Shown here one piece after another: positions 46,501 to 61,500 of a DNA stretch of 64,000 bases; positions within the stretch are counted from its first letter, which is position 1, and every line of letters starts with the position of its first letter. The stretch spans positions 43,757,878-43,821,877 of the forward strand of contig NC_086386.1 in NCBI RefSeq assembly GCF_036588685.1, given 5' to 3'. The position numbers and the translations under genes are program-made. The DNA is from Mytilus trossulus. Lineage: Eukaryota > Mollusca > Bivalvia > Mytilida > Mytilidae. The notes below the pieces were generated by a model. The model was not told the DNA's origin. It saw only the letters and a list, made by a program, of their open reading frames with translations, and did no database searches.

Positions 46501-49500
46501 AAATACAATCATTGACATAAACTAGCTTGTTAACTTAAGAATTGATAATGTTTGGCAGACTTCAGTAATACATCTAAGATCAGATCAAATGCAATGATAG
46601 ATTTTGTTTTCTATTATTGGTTTTGTTTGATAAAACTGGAAGGACAACTCTAAATCTAACATGATTTTTTTCCTATTCACAGACATTGACTATTTACACT
46701 AGTTTTAGTTTATTTGAATACTTTTTCACCTGTCACCTTTAACTGCATAATTCTATCAATTTATGACTAAATTTCCCATGCAGTCTAAATTTGTTCTTTC
46801 ACAATCCAAATATATAAAACCTTGTAAAGGAAAAAGGAGATTTATTGTCGCAATAATCCCCGGTTAGAACAATTTTAGCTGTGCTTGTAAAGTTAACCCT
46901 GTATAATACTGATATGGTACACACACAATGTTTATGTTGTCATAAGTTTATAAGTGCAGGATTTCCTTTTTAAGGCCTCAGATACAAAGTACTTGTATCA
47001 TACATATATATACTATCATATGGATTTAACAAAAGGATGGTGTAGTAAAATCTGTCAAATTTTAGTTGTCATCGAAAATGGATAAGATGGATAGTTTATT
47101 GAAATCATTTTATTGTGAATTAAAACAGGTTAGTGACATCACTCTATACCATTGGAGAGAATGCATGCGATTTTACTAAAACTGCATTTTTTTTGGTCGA
47201 AGTAAGCTTAATCTGTTTTCATCCACATAGATGAGTCACATCTATCTCAAGTACTGCAATTTAATTTATCTAATTTAAATAATTATACTGAGTGCATATA
47301 GATTGAGACATGTAATTTGGCTTACAGGTCAATTTATATATCTGCTGTAACTGCATCCCTTGAGATATTGTATTCTCACTCATTAAGGCCTAGTAAGCTT
47401 TCTGTCACAGTCAAACAGATTCATATCCAGTTTCTGAGAGATAGTCACTATGGAAAGACAGTTCTGCTAAAGTGCAGGAATATTTCGCATCCGAGATCCA
47501 TAATTAAAAAAAGTGAAAATTACAAGTGTTGCATAATTTTTGCATTTTTTTAATGGGTATCACATATTTGTCTGATAAATGGAATTATTTTTCTTTTAAT
47601 TAATAACATACCCATTGTAAGTGAGAGTTTGACAGTTTGTGAATAAAATGCCTTTAATTCTTATTACATAACTGGTAAATCATTATAACATAAAGTCTTC
47701 AATAAAGGAGGACTTATAATAGCAATTCTTTTGATTGAGTAAATTTCTCATAATGTTGTAATTTTGACATTACATATATTACGTGCAGTTTAGTGGTTGT
47801 CATTTGTTTACACAAACTATAAATCTCAGATGATTCACTGCATTCTGTTCCTCTCTTTATTATGGGAGGAGGTGGGGTGGTCACAGCCTTGTATTGCTCA
47901 AATCTTTGATATTCATTGAATCTGGAACATTCAGTGTTTTCAATTATGAAATCGATTGAGTGATTAATGTTTAATGACTTAATTTAACAGCTAATATTAC
48001 AGAAAAAAACCAATAAAATATGCTAATAAAATCTGTCTTATATCTAAACTAATACCCTTGTGGTGGTTTTTAATGTGTCAGCTCTCAAGGTCACTGTAAG
48101 TCTCCAGGAAGACATGTCAATTAAAATCCCACCTATACACAGGATAGGTTTACTCCAAAGTAGACCAGTCTTGCTCTTACTCATAACTGGTTAACATAGT
48201 AACAACTAGTCAGAAATCTTTCTGATGTCTGATAGTATTTTATAGACTTGCTTGGGTTATGGTTCCAGCAAGTTCTAACAATAGCTTTCAGAACAGAAAA
48301 ATCAGGGACAATAAAGCAGTAAATATTGATGCTAATATCTTGTTCAAGCTCACTAAGCTGTGTATCAAAACCCAAATGTCCAGCAATCTATGCAAGCAAG
48401 GTACCTCCAGACTACAGATGAATTTACTGTTTGTATACAAATGTGTAGGAGACTCTTTTTTTAGTTGTATGTTTCAATAAGCAGATGATTAAAAGTTCTT
48501 GTACCTCTTTAGGTAACTTAACGAAAAAAGTTAATGATTCTATCTTGTATTGTTTGAATAACTTTTTCTGTCAAGTGTAAAATGTACCAGCTGTTCATGG
48601 TATTTTTCATAGCTTGTTTATAGCTTTTTTAATTGTAAGCATAATTGTCTTTTAAATCATAATAAATTGGTGTAATTGAATAAGCAATATAGAAAAAAAG
48701 GATGTAAGTTTAAGGTTTGAATTGAGTCAGGATTAGGTATAAAGTTCTATTTTAATTTTGCTCATTTTTACCTGACCTCCTGCAATTTTTGTACAATTCA
48801 CTAAAACAAAAATGTTAATAAAAATTTTAAGTAGGCATGTATTAAAATGCATGAAAAACAAGAATGTATCTCACAGTTTTTTAAAAGGGGGCTCCAACTT
48901 GGGATAAAAGGAGGGGGTTCCAATCATAAGCAATTTCATTTTAAAAAAAGGGGGTTTCCAACAAACCAACCTCTCCTCAGATCCGCCACTGAAATATAGG
49001 GTAGGAAAGAAAATATCAAACAACATTTTTGTTTTGCCTTAAAAAGAAAAGACAGGATTTTGATTCCTGTGGCCTCAATTTACAGTTATAAATACCAAAT
49101 AGAGTAATGCTTTACATATAAATATTGAATTATCTCCCTTAGATGATCTGATAAATCAGATAGTTAATCATGACAGGATACAGGTGTGTCCAGGTGTTAG
49201 GGAAAATCCAATGTGTAATCAAACTAAATTAGAATGTTAAATAACTAAAGTCATGCTTCTAAAATTAAAATGAAATATATATATAGAACTTGAAACCTAG
49301 GATTTGTAATCTTTAAATACTATACAAATTCTTGTTGAAACAAAACCATTGTGTAAATTGGAATTTGATGAGTTGAAATTAAAAATAATTGTCCTTGATA
49401 ACGGAATACAATTGTGTTGTCCCATTAAATAATAAACTTAATAGTTTGTTTATAGACAGTTTAAATCCACTTCAAATTTGACAAATAATGTCATCCGTTA

Positions 49501-52500
49501 TTCATTTTAATAATATGAATAGTAACGATACTTAATTCTTACTTGACAAAAGATAGGCTTTACGGTACTTTATTTTGTATAAAATACTTATTTCTGTGGA
49601 GTAATTGTAACTTTTAAATTCCTGCTCAAACAATGCCAACAGAGGCCAATTTAGCCCCCCTTTTTTGTGGCAAACATTTGGTTTATTATTTAGAGAATCA
49701 CTGATAATGACTCTTAAGTGGTCCCCTCTTAGGCAGTCAATAGGTCCCCTCTTATGAAAATATCTGGATCGCCACTGGCCAATTACTTGTTTTTGTATAT
49801 AGTATTTCCCTTCAGAATTATTTTTAAAGTATTTTAAGTTTGAAATATTATTGGCTAAATATTCAATGATATTACAAAATAACTACTTTGATAAATTTGT
49901 CATGTGCAAAATGGTAGTGTTTTGTTATTGTCATAAAATTTTCTGTTCACCAGTCTCCCTTTTCTAAGTGTCATTCCTAATCAATTTTTGTAAGTGGATG
50001 AGGACTTTTATTTTTCTAAATACCCTAAATATATATAAACATGCATTCTTTGTATTCTATTCTTTTGATGTCAAAAAAAATATCTTCTGGGTTTTTATTT
50101 TTTTTGCACAACAAAGACTTTTGTCAACTGTGTCTAATCTACACAAATCTTTTTAATCATAGATAACGGATGCTCTTTTTAAAAAAAAAATCTTTTTTAA
50201 GGTTGCAAAATTATTACAATTTTTATAAGTAGGTATTTTCAGATTCTGTTAGAAACATGATGATCAACATTGATTGGCTGTTTGCATAACTTACATGTAA
50301 TGGGTGCAGGGGCAGATCCAGCCATTTTCAAAGGGGGGCGGGGGTCCCAACCCTCATTAAAAGGAGTGGGGTTTCCAACCATATTTTCCCATTCAAATGC
50401 ATTGATAACATAAAAGAAATGGAGGGGGGGTGGGGTTTCAACCCAAAATCACCCACTGGGGGTACAATTTATTGTCAAATTATGGTAAATGTGGAATTTT
50501 ACTATTAACATGAATTATACCAGAAGTTGTTATTTTGCTTTGGTCAATAAACGTCTAAAGAAATTTAAACATTGAATGCTTAATATTTGGCAAAAGTTTG
50601 TTGTGTTTTGGCAAACATTAATATCCTTGATTGCAAAATAACATAGATGTGTGCTATCATTTAGTCAGCTTGAGAATTACAGTGGTGGATCAACAAATTT
50701 CATAAATGGGGTTGGGGGAGGGGGTGTTAGGGGATTACAAAAGGGTGTGCACTGACTGCTACACCCTGTCCCCCTAAATAAGCCTCTGAATTAAGATATC
50801 AGTTTAAGGAACTGGACTTTGAGTACATTAGTCATTGTAAACAATTTTTGTTGAAAACTTGGAAAACCAAGGTGTGTAATGGCTAAGTTTAGAAGGTTGT
50901 AAATAAGAAAACATAATGTTATTTTGCAATAGTAAAAGTCATTTGTAAGTTTCACTTAAAGCGTCCCTGTGCAAGAAAAAAGTAAGCATATATATATGTT
51001 ATTCAAGTTCTAACAATTAATCCATCTGATAAAGGACTGAAAAGCAATTCAGTTTAATACAAAAATATTTTCTTTCATTGAATTTTGAAGCGTTTTTTTT
51101 TTTTTTTTTTTTTTTAGATCTTTCAAAATTTTATGGAAAAAATAATATTATAGACATGAAATTGTGTTTAAATTATTGTAGCATAAAACTTTCTGCTTTA
51201 TTTGTTGTCATGGAGGTACATGCTGGATGGACAATTATGTTTAACATGTGACTGTTGCTTACTCATCATTGAAAGGAAAGGAGATTAAGACACATTATGG
51301 GTTTAATTTCTTCCCGAAAATTCATTGAAAATTAAATTGAACTCTGTTATGTAGGTTTTATGAAAATGTTTACAAGTTTTAGGATGCATCTTGAGAGAGA
51401 ATATGTTAATACAGTTATTGTGTCATAAGTTGCAAGCTATCCAACTGATATAATTTCAGGAATATTAATGTTCTTCATTAGTCTAACGCACAAGTGTTAG
51501 CCAAAATTAATTTTTGTCAGCAAGAATATATACATATAGTATATTTTTCAGTAAAACGGTCTTTTCATGACTTAATAAAATATGATTATTATACAAATAT
51601 TGAAGCTAGCTTATAGTCCAAATTAAACAAAAAATAGTATAATTTCTTGGACATTAAGGGCTTTCTAAATATAGGGCACCTTCTGTTCATGTTAGTTTCT
51701 CAACCCTAAGGTATTTGGTGGGATTCATGTTGCTCAGTCTATAGTTTTCTCAGAGGCGGATTTAGGGGGGGGCCAGGGGGGCCTGGGCCCCCCCTTATTG
51801 GGAAAAAATTTGGTTGCTTTTATAGGGAATCACTGAAGCGTGACTGGAGTGGGCCCCCTCTTAGGTCAGTCAGTGGGCCCCCACTTATGAAAATTTCTGG
51901 ATCCGCCACTGTTTCTGTGTAGAGTTTAGTGAACTTGTTTGTCTTTTCATACCAGTAATTTATGTTTTTTCCATGGCATTGTCATTTTCTCTTGAAGTAT
52001 GAGTTTTGAATGTTCCCATCCTATCTTAAACTTCTTTTTACTTTTTGTAAAATTCAAATGGATTTTTGATTACTTTTATCTGAAAATTAAAATGTGTTGA
52101 AACATGGATAGTGAAACTCTCTCTTTTCTGACATGTTGATCATAGATATTGTCTGATAAGATACATGGAAAATTAAACAATTTGATGCTTCTAAAAACCT
52201 TTCAGCAGCACCTTGATATTTCAAGTGTAATCTAATTACTTAATGTTAGCAGTGGCTTTTCAGTAAGAAAAAACAATTTGCAAATTAAAAAAAAAATTGC
52301 TAAAAAAATGAATTCATAAACTTAGATAAATCCAGTGATGAAGTATCATAGCTTTGAAGTGAAACGACTCAATTTGAATAATTTATAGCAAAGATATTCC
52401 TTTTCAGGAACATTTTGGCTATAAATACAACACTAATTGCCTCACCCTAAAAATAGTCATTATATTAACACAGAAAACCCTCTCTGTGCTTATATCTTAT

Positions 52501-55500
52501 TGGACAAAGGTTGTGCTCTCTTTTACTCAGTCAAAAATGTAAGTCAGTCATATTTTTGGGCTATTACTTTAAATTATCGCGCTTTGTTTGTTAATGAAAT
52601 TTGTTTATCTTGATACAAAGTTTCAGCAAATCCAGTCAATAATCTATAATTTCAAAAATTGTAATGTATTAATAGGCTTAAAATGCATCCAATATGTAAA
52701 GAAGATAAATTATTTGCATGTATATTAACTACTTATTTATTGTACATTTAAATTGATATTTGATAATTGTAACAGATAACTATGGGAATTTTATAGGTAC
52801 AGTGCATCATAAGCCTATGAAGGCTGGCTGACATAAAATATTGTTTCATAATTGTATCATAATGTTATATCAGGCTGCACTTTAATAAAACAATATATAT
52901 ATATGTATATATTAAATTACAAACTACATGTATTTTGGGATATTTTATGTCTTTATGAATCACTTTTTTTTAAGTGTGCCTCTTATTGACATAAAAAGAT
53001 ACTTGAACTATCAATAAAACACAGATGGTGTACAGGTTTGATAAACCAGATTAAAGTAAATAAAATTATATATGTCAGTCATGGAAGACCAATATTGGAC
53101 ATGTTAAAATACCAGTTTACTTTGAAAATATAGATTCTTTTTCATGTATCAAAAGAGGCCAAAATTGGTTCATTCTCAGTATTCAGTTAGCCTCATAAAA
53201 GTTGCATAGTTTTTATGATTTTTAATGTATGCTGAATAAGTGGATGTAACTAGCTTTTACTGAGAATAATTAATCAATTAGAAAAAAATATTAGTATTTT
53301 GTAATTTGTTATCTTGATCAGCAGGGGCCTACCCAGCCATTTAAAAAAAATGGGGGGGGGGGGGGGGGTGTTCCCAAACCAAAACAAAGGGGGGTTCCAA
53401 CTATATGTCCCCATTCAAATGCATTGATCATCCCAAAAAAAGAGGGGGTTCCAACCCAGAACCCTCCCCCTGGATCCGCCACTGCTCAGCTAAATCTGTT
53501 TATTTTCAGTATATATGTACCAAGAAGGTTTTTAATTTAGTGCAAAAAATGATACACTGTTGAGATTGAGCATCATATTGCTTGTAAATAATACAAAAAT
53601 ACTTTATATTTTTTGTTTTATTATATCATTTTTATATCCATATAACCATAAAATCTGTCTTTTAAAGAGCAATCTCTATTCCAAGCTTGGTGATATGTGG
53701 ATACATATATAGTGGATATACATATCAAAAGCTTTTGTTTTAGATCCCATCTCATTTGAAAATAAAAGGAATAATTCATCTTTATACTGGTATATCTACT
53801 GAGTCAAATAAAGAATTGAAACTAGACTTCAGCTTGAACTTAATACAAGCATTTTACCATTGTTCCCTATTTCAATTGATAATCTCTAATCTTGAAATAA
53901 AATATTCAGAAAGGCCTAAGTTACAGGGTATGTGTCCTATATAGGAGGACCTATATTGCATAGGCATTAAATATCGGGAAATATTGTTTTATCTGATTTT
54001 TTTATATTTTCAAATAACAAGAGGGCCAGTATTGGTGCTTTTTCCTTCTGAGATGTTAGTATTTCTCTTAAATGTTGCATAATAACACTTTACATTAGTA
54101 TTGTTTTTAAGAAGTTTACTTAGTTTTTATCATAAATGTTGTATAACATATTTGAACTCTAATTGTCTATGAATATGAAAGTGGATGTGACCAGATTTTA
54201 CTGGGAATAAATAAATTAAAATGATAACATATTTTTAATTTATTATCTGATCTGTTGCTGTTTAATTTTGTGATTTTATCTGGCAAATACATATAATGAA
54301 TACATAGGGGCGGATCCAGCCATTTTAAAAAAGGGGGGTTCCAATCACATGTTCCCATTCAAATACATTTATCGTCCAAAAAAAGGGGGGTTCCAACCCC
54401 CAGAACCTCCCCTCTGGATCCGCGCCTGATACAAAACAACTGATGGAGCCACGCAACGACGCCTATCTAATATTATTGTTTTGTTACCCCAACTTTGGGC
54501 TACTGAGCATTTTAACTGTCTCATATTAAGAACAAGCATCATGCAAGGTTTTTTTTATTTTCATGCCTTTGCAATTTTTTATTTTAATTATCATAAATGA
54601 TGATATAAATATTTACTAAACTTTAAATTAACAAATATGTATGCGATAATGCAATTTTACTTATAAAATAAACTTTTCAATTGAAATAAGATTAATTTGT
54701 ATGATTGTATTATAGTGGAAAAACATTCTGAGCAAAACACCTTTTATTATTTTTTTTAATCATTTTTTCTAAATAATGGGAGATAACACAAGTTTTCATT
54801 ATGGACATATAAATTGTCTGTAAAATTTTGTACTGACATTTATCAAGATGAATTAACCTTTATACACAAGACAATTAGATATTTCAAGATTAACTTCCAA
54901 TAGAATTTGGGTATGCATGAGTAATGAATTTCTTTCTCATAACGTTTTTAATTTATTTGAAATAATTTTGTGTAATTTGAATTAGTATCTCGGAGAATTT
55001 TATCAATTCAGGATTGCCCTAGGAAGGATACAGTTTGATATTACATGTAGGTTTGGAGGAAGGATCAATATATTAAACAGGAAAATGTGTACCTACACAA
55101 TAACAGTTGTGTCCACAATATATAATAATAATATGGCAAGTTTTCCTCCTGCTGGGGATGTATGTAGGAAGATAGGACAGAATTGTACTATGATTTAAGA
55201 TAAAAAGCAGTTGTTTTTTTTAGTATTAAATAACACTTGATCAATTTCATGTATTTGGTTCCTGGATTCACCTTTTGACACCAGAAGAGTGAAGTCATAA
55301 AACTTTACGCAGTGCTCAGAGCACAAAAATCATTCTTGAAACGTAAAATCCAGTATTTTGATTGGTTGATTCTTGAGTCTGAGTACAAATATCCTGCTCA
55401 AAAGTTTCATAACTGCAAGGCCAGGAACTGGGGCCCTGTCTGGCCAAGCGATCTAAGTAATTAAACAACTGCATCACTAGCCCGTGACAAAGACTGATGT

Positions 55501-58500
55501 AATGATCTCAATCCCTGCACATGACATGTGCACTCTACTCCAATCTTAATTATTAAAGATCTTCAGTTTTCCTGTCCAAGGTCTGTGGTCCTCTCTTAAA
55601 AACACAGGCTTCCCCTAATAAAAAAAAATGAAATAGCCAGTAGTGCTCACCTGGCAGTTGCTGATCCAGGGGGAGGGTTATGGGGAATGGATCCCCCTTT
55701 TTAAAATAACTGGATTCGCCACTGCCTGAAACACTCAAACTCAATCATTCAAAAGTCAGGGATGTATAAATTTTATGAGCTTTTATTTGAATTGCATGAA
55801 GCCTAATTTTAAATCTAAAAGAGGATCATCATTTTAAAGCATTCTGTTTGACAAATTATTTTCAATGCATTCAAAGTCATTTTGTTGCATTATAAGCATC
55901 AGTGCTGGAATGTTCCAATCAGTGATAACATTAGCTAAATTGTCAGTACATCTCATTTTCATTTTTATGAATGAACTAGCTATTGCAGTGACAATATTCT
56001 ATCGTTTGCATTGATTAATGATTCATTGGTAAAAAAAACTGAGCTCAGGAAGATTCATAGTCCTAATGGAACATAGAACATTGTATTTTATTTGATTTCT
56101 ATAATCACATGGCTAACATGTCAACTAAATACTCTAAGCTTATATATATAGGACACAGGGGATCAATTCTTTAGTAAAAACTACATCTGTCTGATAGTTG
56201 TATTACTTCATAGTGGGTCTCATTGGGGTCTAAGCGTGACACGGGATTGTCGATTTTATGTAAGCATGATACGTGATAGTAAAATTATTGTGTCGTGAAA
56301 ACGGGAAATTAGGTCTAGCGGGACCCGGGGAAATGATGAAAAAATGAGATTTGCTTAAGCACATAGTTTAAGCGGGATACGGGAATCTAAAAAAACAGTA
56401 AACGGGATCCGGGATCGAAACCCCCCAATGAAACCCCCTTCATATGAGAAAGCTTTGAACGTCAGACTGATGCATGCAGGCAGCAGAGGGCATATTACAT
56501 GCCATGTTTGTGATTCACATAACTGGATTGATAAACATTTCACCAAAAAATATTTTAGCTTTTCTATTGAATGCTGTATTTTTTTTCTTCAAAATAATTC
56601 ATGAGACCAATAACTACTACATGTACTGTGAGAATGCTATTCCACAAATGATTAAAAGGTGTAAAAAGGCGATTTCTTAAAAGTTTTTAAGAGGTTTCAA
56701 AAGGAAAAAATGTGACTTTTATAGCAATATTTGTTCTGAAATGAAAAAAAAAATTATTATAAGACACTTGAAATTTTGGTTGTCTTGGTTAGAGTAAACA
56801 TGTGCATCTTATAAGGCCTTGATGCCCTCTAATTTTAAACCTCATTAATCTCAATGGAAGTGATGTAAAACTTTTATTTGCAGAGATATATATACATTTT
56901 ACATATATGATGTAAGTATCGTAAAAAATACTGTAGTAACTTTAAATTATCAGTCAGACAGTGGTTGAAACTGAACTCCATACATATACAGATTTTAAAA
57001 GCCTTTTGCTGGAACATGATCCTAAAATATTTTACATTTAATATTTTAAGTTTTAATAACATTTTTCTCTTTAAAAAACTAGTTCAAAGCATTACATGTT
57101 GTATTATGATAAAAATGTTTCCTTAATTGTAGATAGTTTTTCCTTTTTATTGAAATCAATATCTTGAGAATTGTATGTGGTATTATAAAGGCAAAAAATC
57201 GTCTTTCCTTTTAATATTGTTTTAGGTTGTGCGGTTGTGTCACACATACATGCAAATGTTGCATATTTATCTATTATGAGTATACAGAGATCTTGGGTGT
57301 ATATAATCTATCTGTTTCCTAAGAAAGGCGAATGTGTGAAAAAATTTAACGAACAAAGAAAACATTTTTGTTGAGTTATTTTTATATCATAAATAGGGTA
57401 ATTCCCTTTTCAATTACATGTTTTGAAAGTGAGGAAATCTAAATCTCTGTTATTATCATAATTTGCGAGTTCTTTAACTATGGGATTTTGCTTGCCATGC
57501 AATTGATGCCTAATGATGCAGAACTAGGGAAATTAAATGTCGAAAAAAAATCTAAAATTAATTCTATTGAAAGATATTTAAAGTTTCGTCACATCAGCAA
57601 ACATTAAAGCAGTTGTAGCTTTCTTAAATAAGGAAAATTATCAGTAGGAAAGAGATCTACAAATCAGTCAAATAAATATCTTATGCTTACATAAGATTAC
57701 TTGCCATTGAGTGACCATTTTTATTCCAAATTTTATCTGCACAAAATTTTGGAGGACAAAGAATATTTTAAAAATACCGCAGCAAAATCAATGAACATGA
57801 CAAGATCTATACACAGCCAACAAACAAATGGAAGTTTTTAACGACCTCGACTGGCTATAATACAGCCCTTGCAGGGTCAGTTACACAAAGTTATCAGTCA
57901 ACTACTTATAGGAGTTATTGCCCTTGAGTGATGATTTTCTTCCTGTATTAACAGAAATGATCAGCAGGTTATAAGATATTCTTTGAAGGAGGCAACATGG
58001 ACTGAATTAAACTCATAGCATTATTTTGCCCTTTAATGATGAGTTTTTCTCATAGAAGTGGTTTTTTTTTGGCAGAAACTAGTAGATAGAGGGAAATTGA
58101 AAAGCATAAAAAAATAGCATTTCCTATGTTGTGTTGCTAAGTCTTTAGTTTTCTATGTTGTGTCTTAGGTATTATTGTATGTCTGTTTGTCTTTTTCTTT
58201 TTTAGCCAGTGGTGATCTCCTTGTTAATGAACTTACCAATGTGGATCTTGATTTAAGTAGGGCACTGAGGACTGCTTTGTTTTGGTCAAAAAGATCTAGT
58301 TAAGGTTTTAGGATCCAGGTTTGTTACACTTGGATTCACTTGATTGAAGGAAATTTTAAAAGTACCTACAGTTGTTCATCTAATTAATAATTCAATTTAA
58401 ACTCTAAATATTGAAACATAATTTAACTCAATTATTAATATAGAATAAATATTTAAATTTCCTATAGACTTTATGTGCAAATTTTACCAGAAATATCATG

Positions 58501-61500
58501 GGAAATGATTTGATGCACGTAATTAAAGTCCCTGTTTTCAAAAGCTTGACTATAATTGAGCTTAGTTAAATGAGTATTTGAAGTTTGATGTAATGATGCA
58601 TCTGAAGTTAGATATTTAAAGTTTAAAACCTGGGATTTATATGATGACATAGTTTTACAGCTCTTTTTAAAGATACAAATATATAATAAAAGTTTATTGA
58701 TATTGGACTGGTAAATGTTTAAGTGATTGGTGGGTGTGCCCTAAGGTAGCATATGATAACTTACATGTTAGAGGAGTTTTTGTTGACTAGAGAGATGAGT
58801 CCATGTTGTATCATATTAGATGAAAACTGAACCTTGAGTGAAGTCATGCGGGACATTCATAATATTCATGACATTTTTTGGTGATTTTGACAGATTATAT
58901 TTGCCTATGTGTCAGGTCAGATCTGGGTATACTAGTTGTAGCATTATACATCAAGAATTTAGGATATGTAAGAAAGTTGTTTGGATTTTTACCTGTGCAA
59001 AATATTATTTTTGATTTGTTACTTTTTGTTGAATTGTTACGATTATAAACAAGTGTGAGATTTTCCCAGGATATTTTTCCTTTACCTGAGGGTTTTAAAG
59101 ACTGTAAAATATAGTGATTGGATAAGGAGTATCACTTCTAAAGGTAAGAGCCAAGTACTATGACACTGCATTCTTGAATCTATTGTTTGAATTATTTTAA
59201 TTTGCATGCAGCCAAGGTCTGCTAAACAATGCATTTATTTTCAAGGCCGTCTGTCAGCAGTATTGCACTTACGTGCAAACTTTTTTTTAATTCCTTTTTT
59301 CTTTCATTTTGGCTTGATCTTACTTATTTTTAACTGAATAATATCACTTTGAAGTCCTTCATCCATTAGGTATATCAAGAATGTGCTCACAAATGTAATT
59401 GTACTCAGGACATGCACTTACTAAGGCATACATATCATGGAAGGGTTTCTCTCTTTAACTCGTGTGTTGATCAGTACAGGTCAGTCGTTACAAAGGCATA
59501 CATGTCAAGGAAGGGTTTGTTTCTTGCTCATGTGTTGAGTTACATTCACTCAATACAGGCATACACGTCGTGGAAGGGTTTCTGTCTTGCTACATGCACT
59601 TACATTCATTCAGTTGTTTCACTGGCACTCATACCACATCTTCTCATATCTATGTCATGGAAGAGTTTCTCTCTTGCTCAGATGCTGGCTCTATATACAG
59701 GTTTCAACCATTTGACAATTTCTCATTGAATGTAAAGGCACCTTAACCTCCACAGAAACAAGATCCATACATTTATGCAAATAGATATAATGATGATGAA
59801 CCTTGGCCCAATTATCAAACCTAAAATATAAATAGTACAATCATACAGTTGTCTCATTGGCACTCATACCACATCTTCTTATATCTATGATGTACAACCT
59901 ATATAGCTTAAGCGTTGAACTTTCCTCAGGTCAGTTTTTAAGCTTTCACTATGAAAGCTTTTCAACAAAAGATTTAGCCTAAATATTTGAAGCGGTAAGG
60001 GTAAATATTTTGAACTAGATTCTGCCAAATACAGGATACCATAAGGTTTTTATCCTCTACATTATAAGGTCATTAATTGAGAGCACTTATTACTGTATAC
60101 ATGAATGTGTACTTTAAATTTACTTTATGCAGTTAGAAAAATCAATTTACCTTGTGCAGTTAGAAAAAAAGTATATACATTTGTACCAGTTAATTCTCAA
60201 GGGTTCAATCAGTTAGACCTCCCCAAAAGACAAAGTGACAAACAACAATCCATAATACATTACACAGTGGCTAATCCAAAGGGGGGATCCAGGGGTTGGC
60301 CGATCAACACATTTGAGTGGGAACATATAGTTGGAACCCCCATTTTTTTGGCCAATCAACACATTTGAGTGGGAACATATAGTTGGAACCCCCATTTTTT
60401 TGGCCAATCAACACATTTGAGTGGGAACATATAGTTGGAACCCCCTTTTTTTTGGCCGATCAAAACATTTGAATGTGAGCATATAGTTGGAACCCCCTTT
60501 TTCTTGGCCGATCAAAACATTTGAATGTGAGCATATAGTTGGAACCCCCTTTTTTTTTGGCCATATATAATCAACACATTTGAATGGGAGCATATAGTTG
60601 GAACCCCCTTTTTTTGGCCGATCAACACATTTTAATTGGAGCATATAGTTGGAACCCCCCTTTACTCTGGGTTTGGAACCCCCCTTTTTGAGATAGCTGG
60701 ATCCCCCCCCCTCCCTGTTTCACAAAAAAATAATATTCTATTATTCTGAGGCCCACTTAAAACCACAGTTCATATGCTCTGGATTTAACAATGTTTAAAT
60801 TCCAGTTTTCATTTTGGTTGGACTAGAATAGATGCTTGTATTCTTATTACTTAGCTTCCAAATGAAGTAAAATTATGATGTAAGTGCTTAACATTGATAA
60901 TTTTAAGCTGAAACTTTTCTTACAAATTGTACTTTTCTGAAAAGGATGTTTGTTTTTTTTTAGGCATTTTTATTTAGGTTTTTCGACATAATTTGCATAA
61001 CTATAATAAATGTATTTTGACATTAATTTTTGACATTACAATGCATTTACTAATAATAGGATTGTATCATGGTTTTGTTAAACGTAATAGTAGAAAGATA
61101 TTTGAAAGGAAGATCAAATTGTTTTTATTGCAAAGATCCTGTTATGAATAATAGCCTTAAGATAAAAATATTGCGACGTATTAATATTGAATATTCTAGT
61201 TTAAATCTTTCCATAATTATAACCATGTCACATATATTACCTAAGTTTACAAACATTTATTTTCTTATAATTATTAAGAAAAATATATGTTTAAAAATTA
61301 AGTGACTATATATATGACATAAGACACCCACATGACTCAGAGATATGCTTCGTTGATTGTTCTTAGTCCTATATATTTCAATTATGTAAAAGGTATTTTC
61401 CCACCTTTGAAGCTGTTTTATATTATTATTTGGCAACATTAAAAAGTATTGATTTAACTTATCTATGTTAAGGAAAACTTCTTTCAAGGTCACATGATCA

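Noticed and set aside
47318-47552. Possible exon after ttggcttacag with about 70 open codons
   Set aside because: No credible donor site, phase does not fit the other exons, and no motif; kept only as a remark.
59412-59729. 105-codon plus-strand open frame
   Set aside because: Lies on an imperfect 75-bp tandem repeat with an R1 core inside it; no protein motif.
60105-60644. Three open frames of 64-87 codons around 60.1-60.6 kb
   Set aside because: All read through the tandem units of a MITE-A copy.
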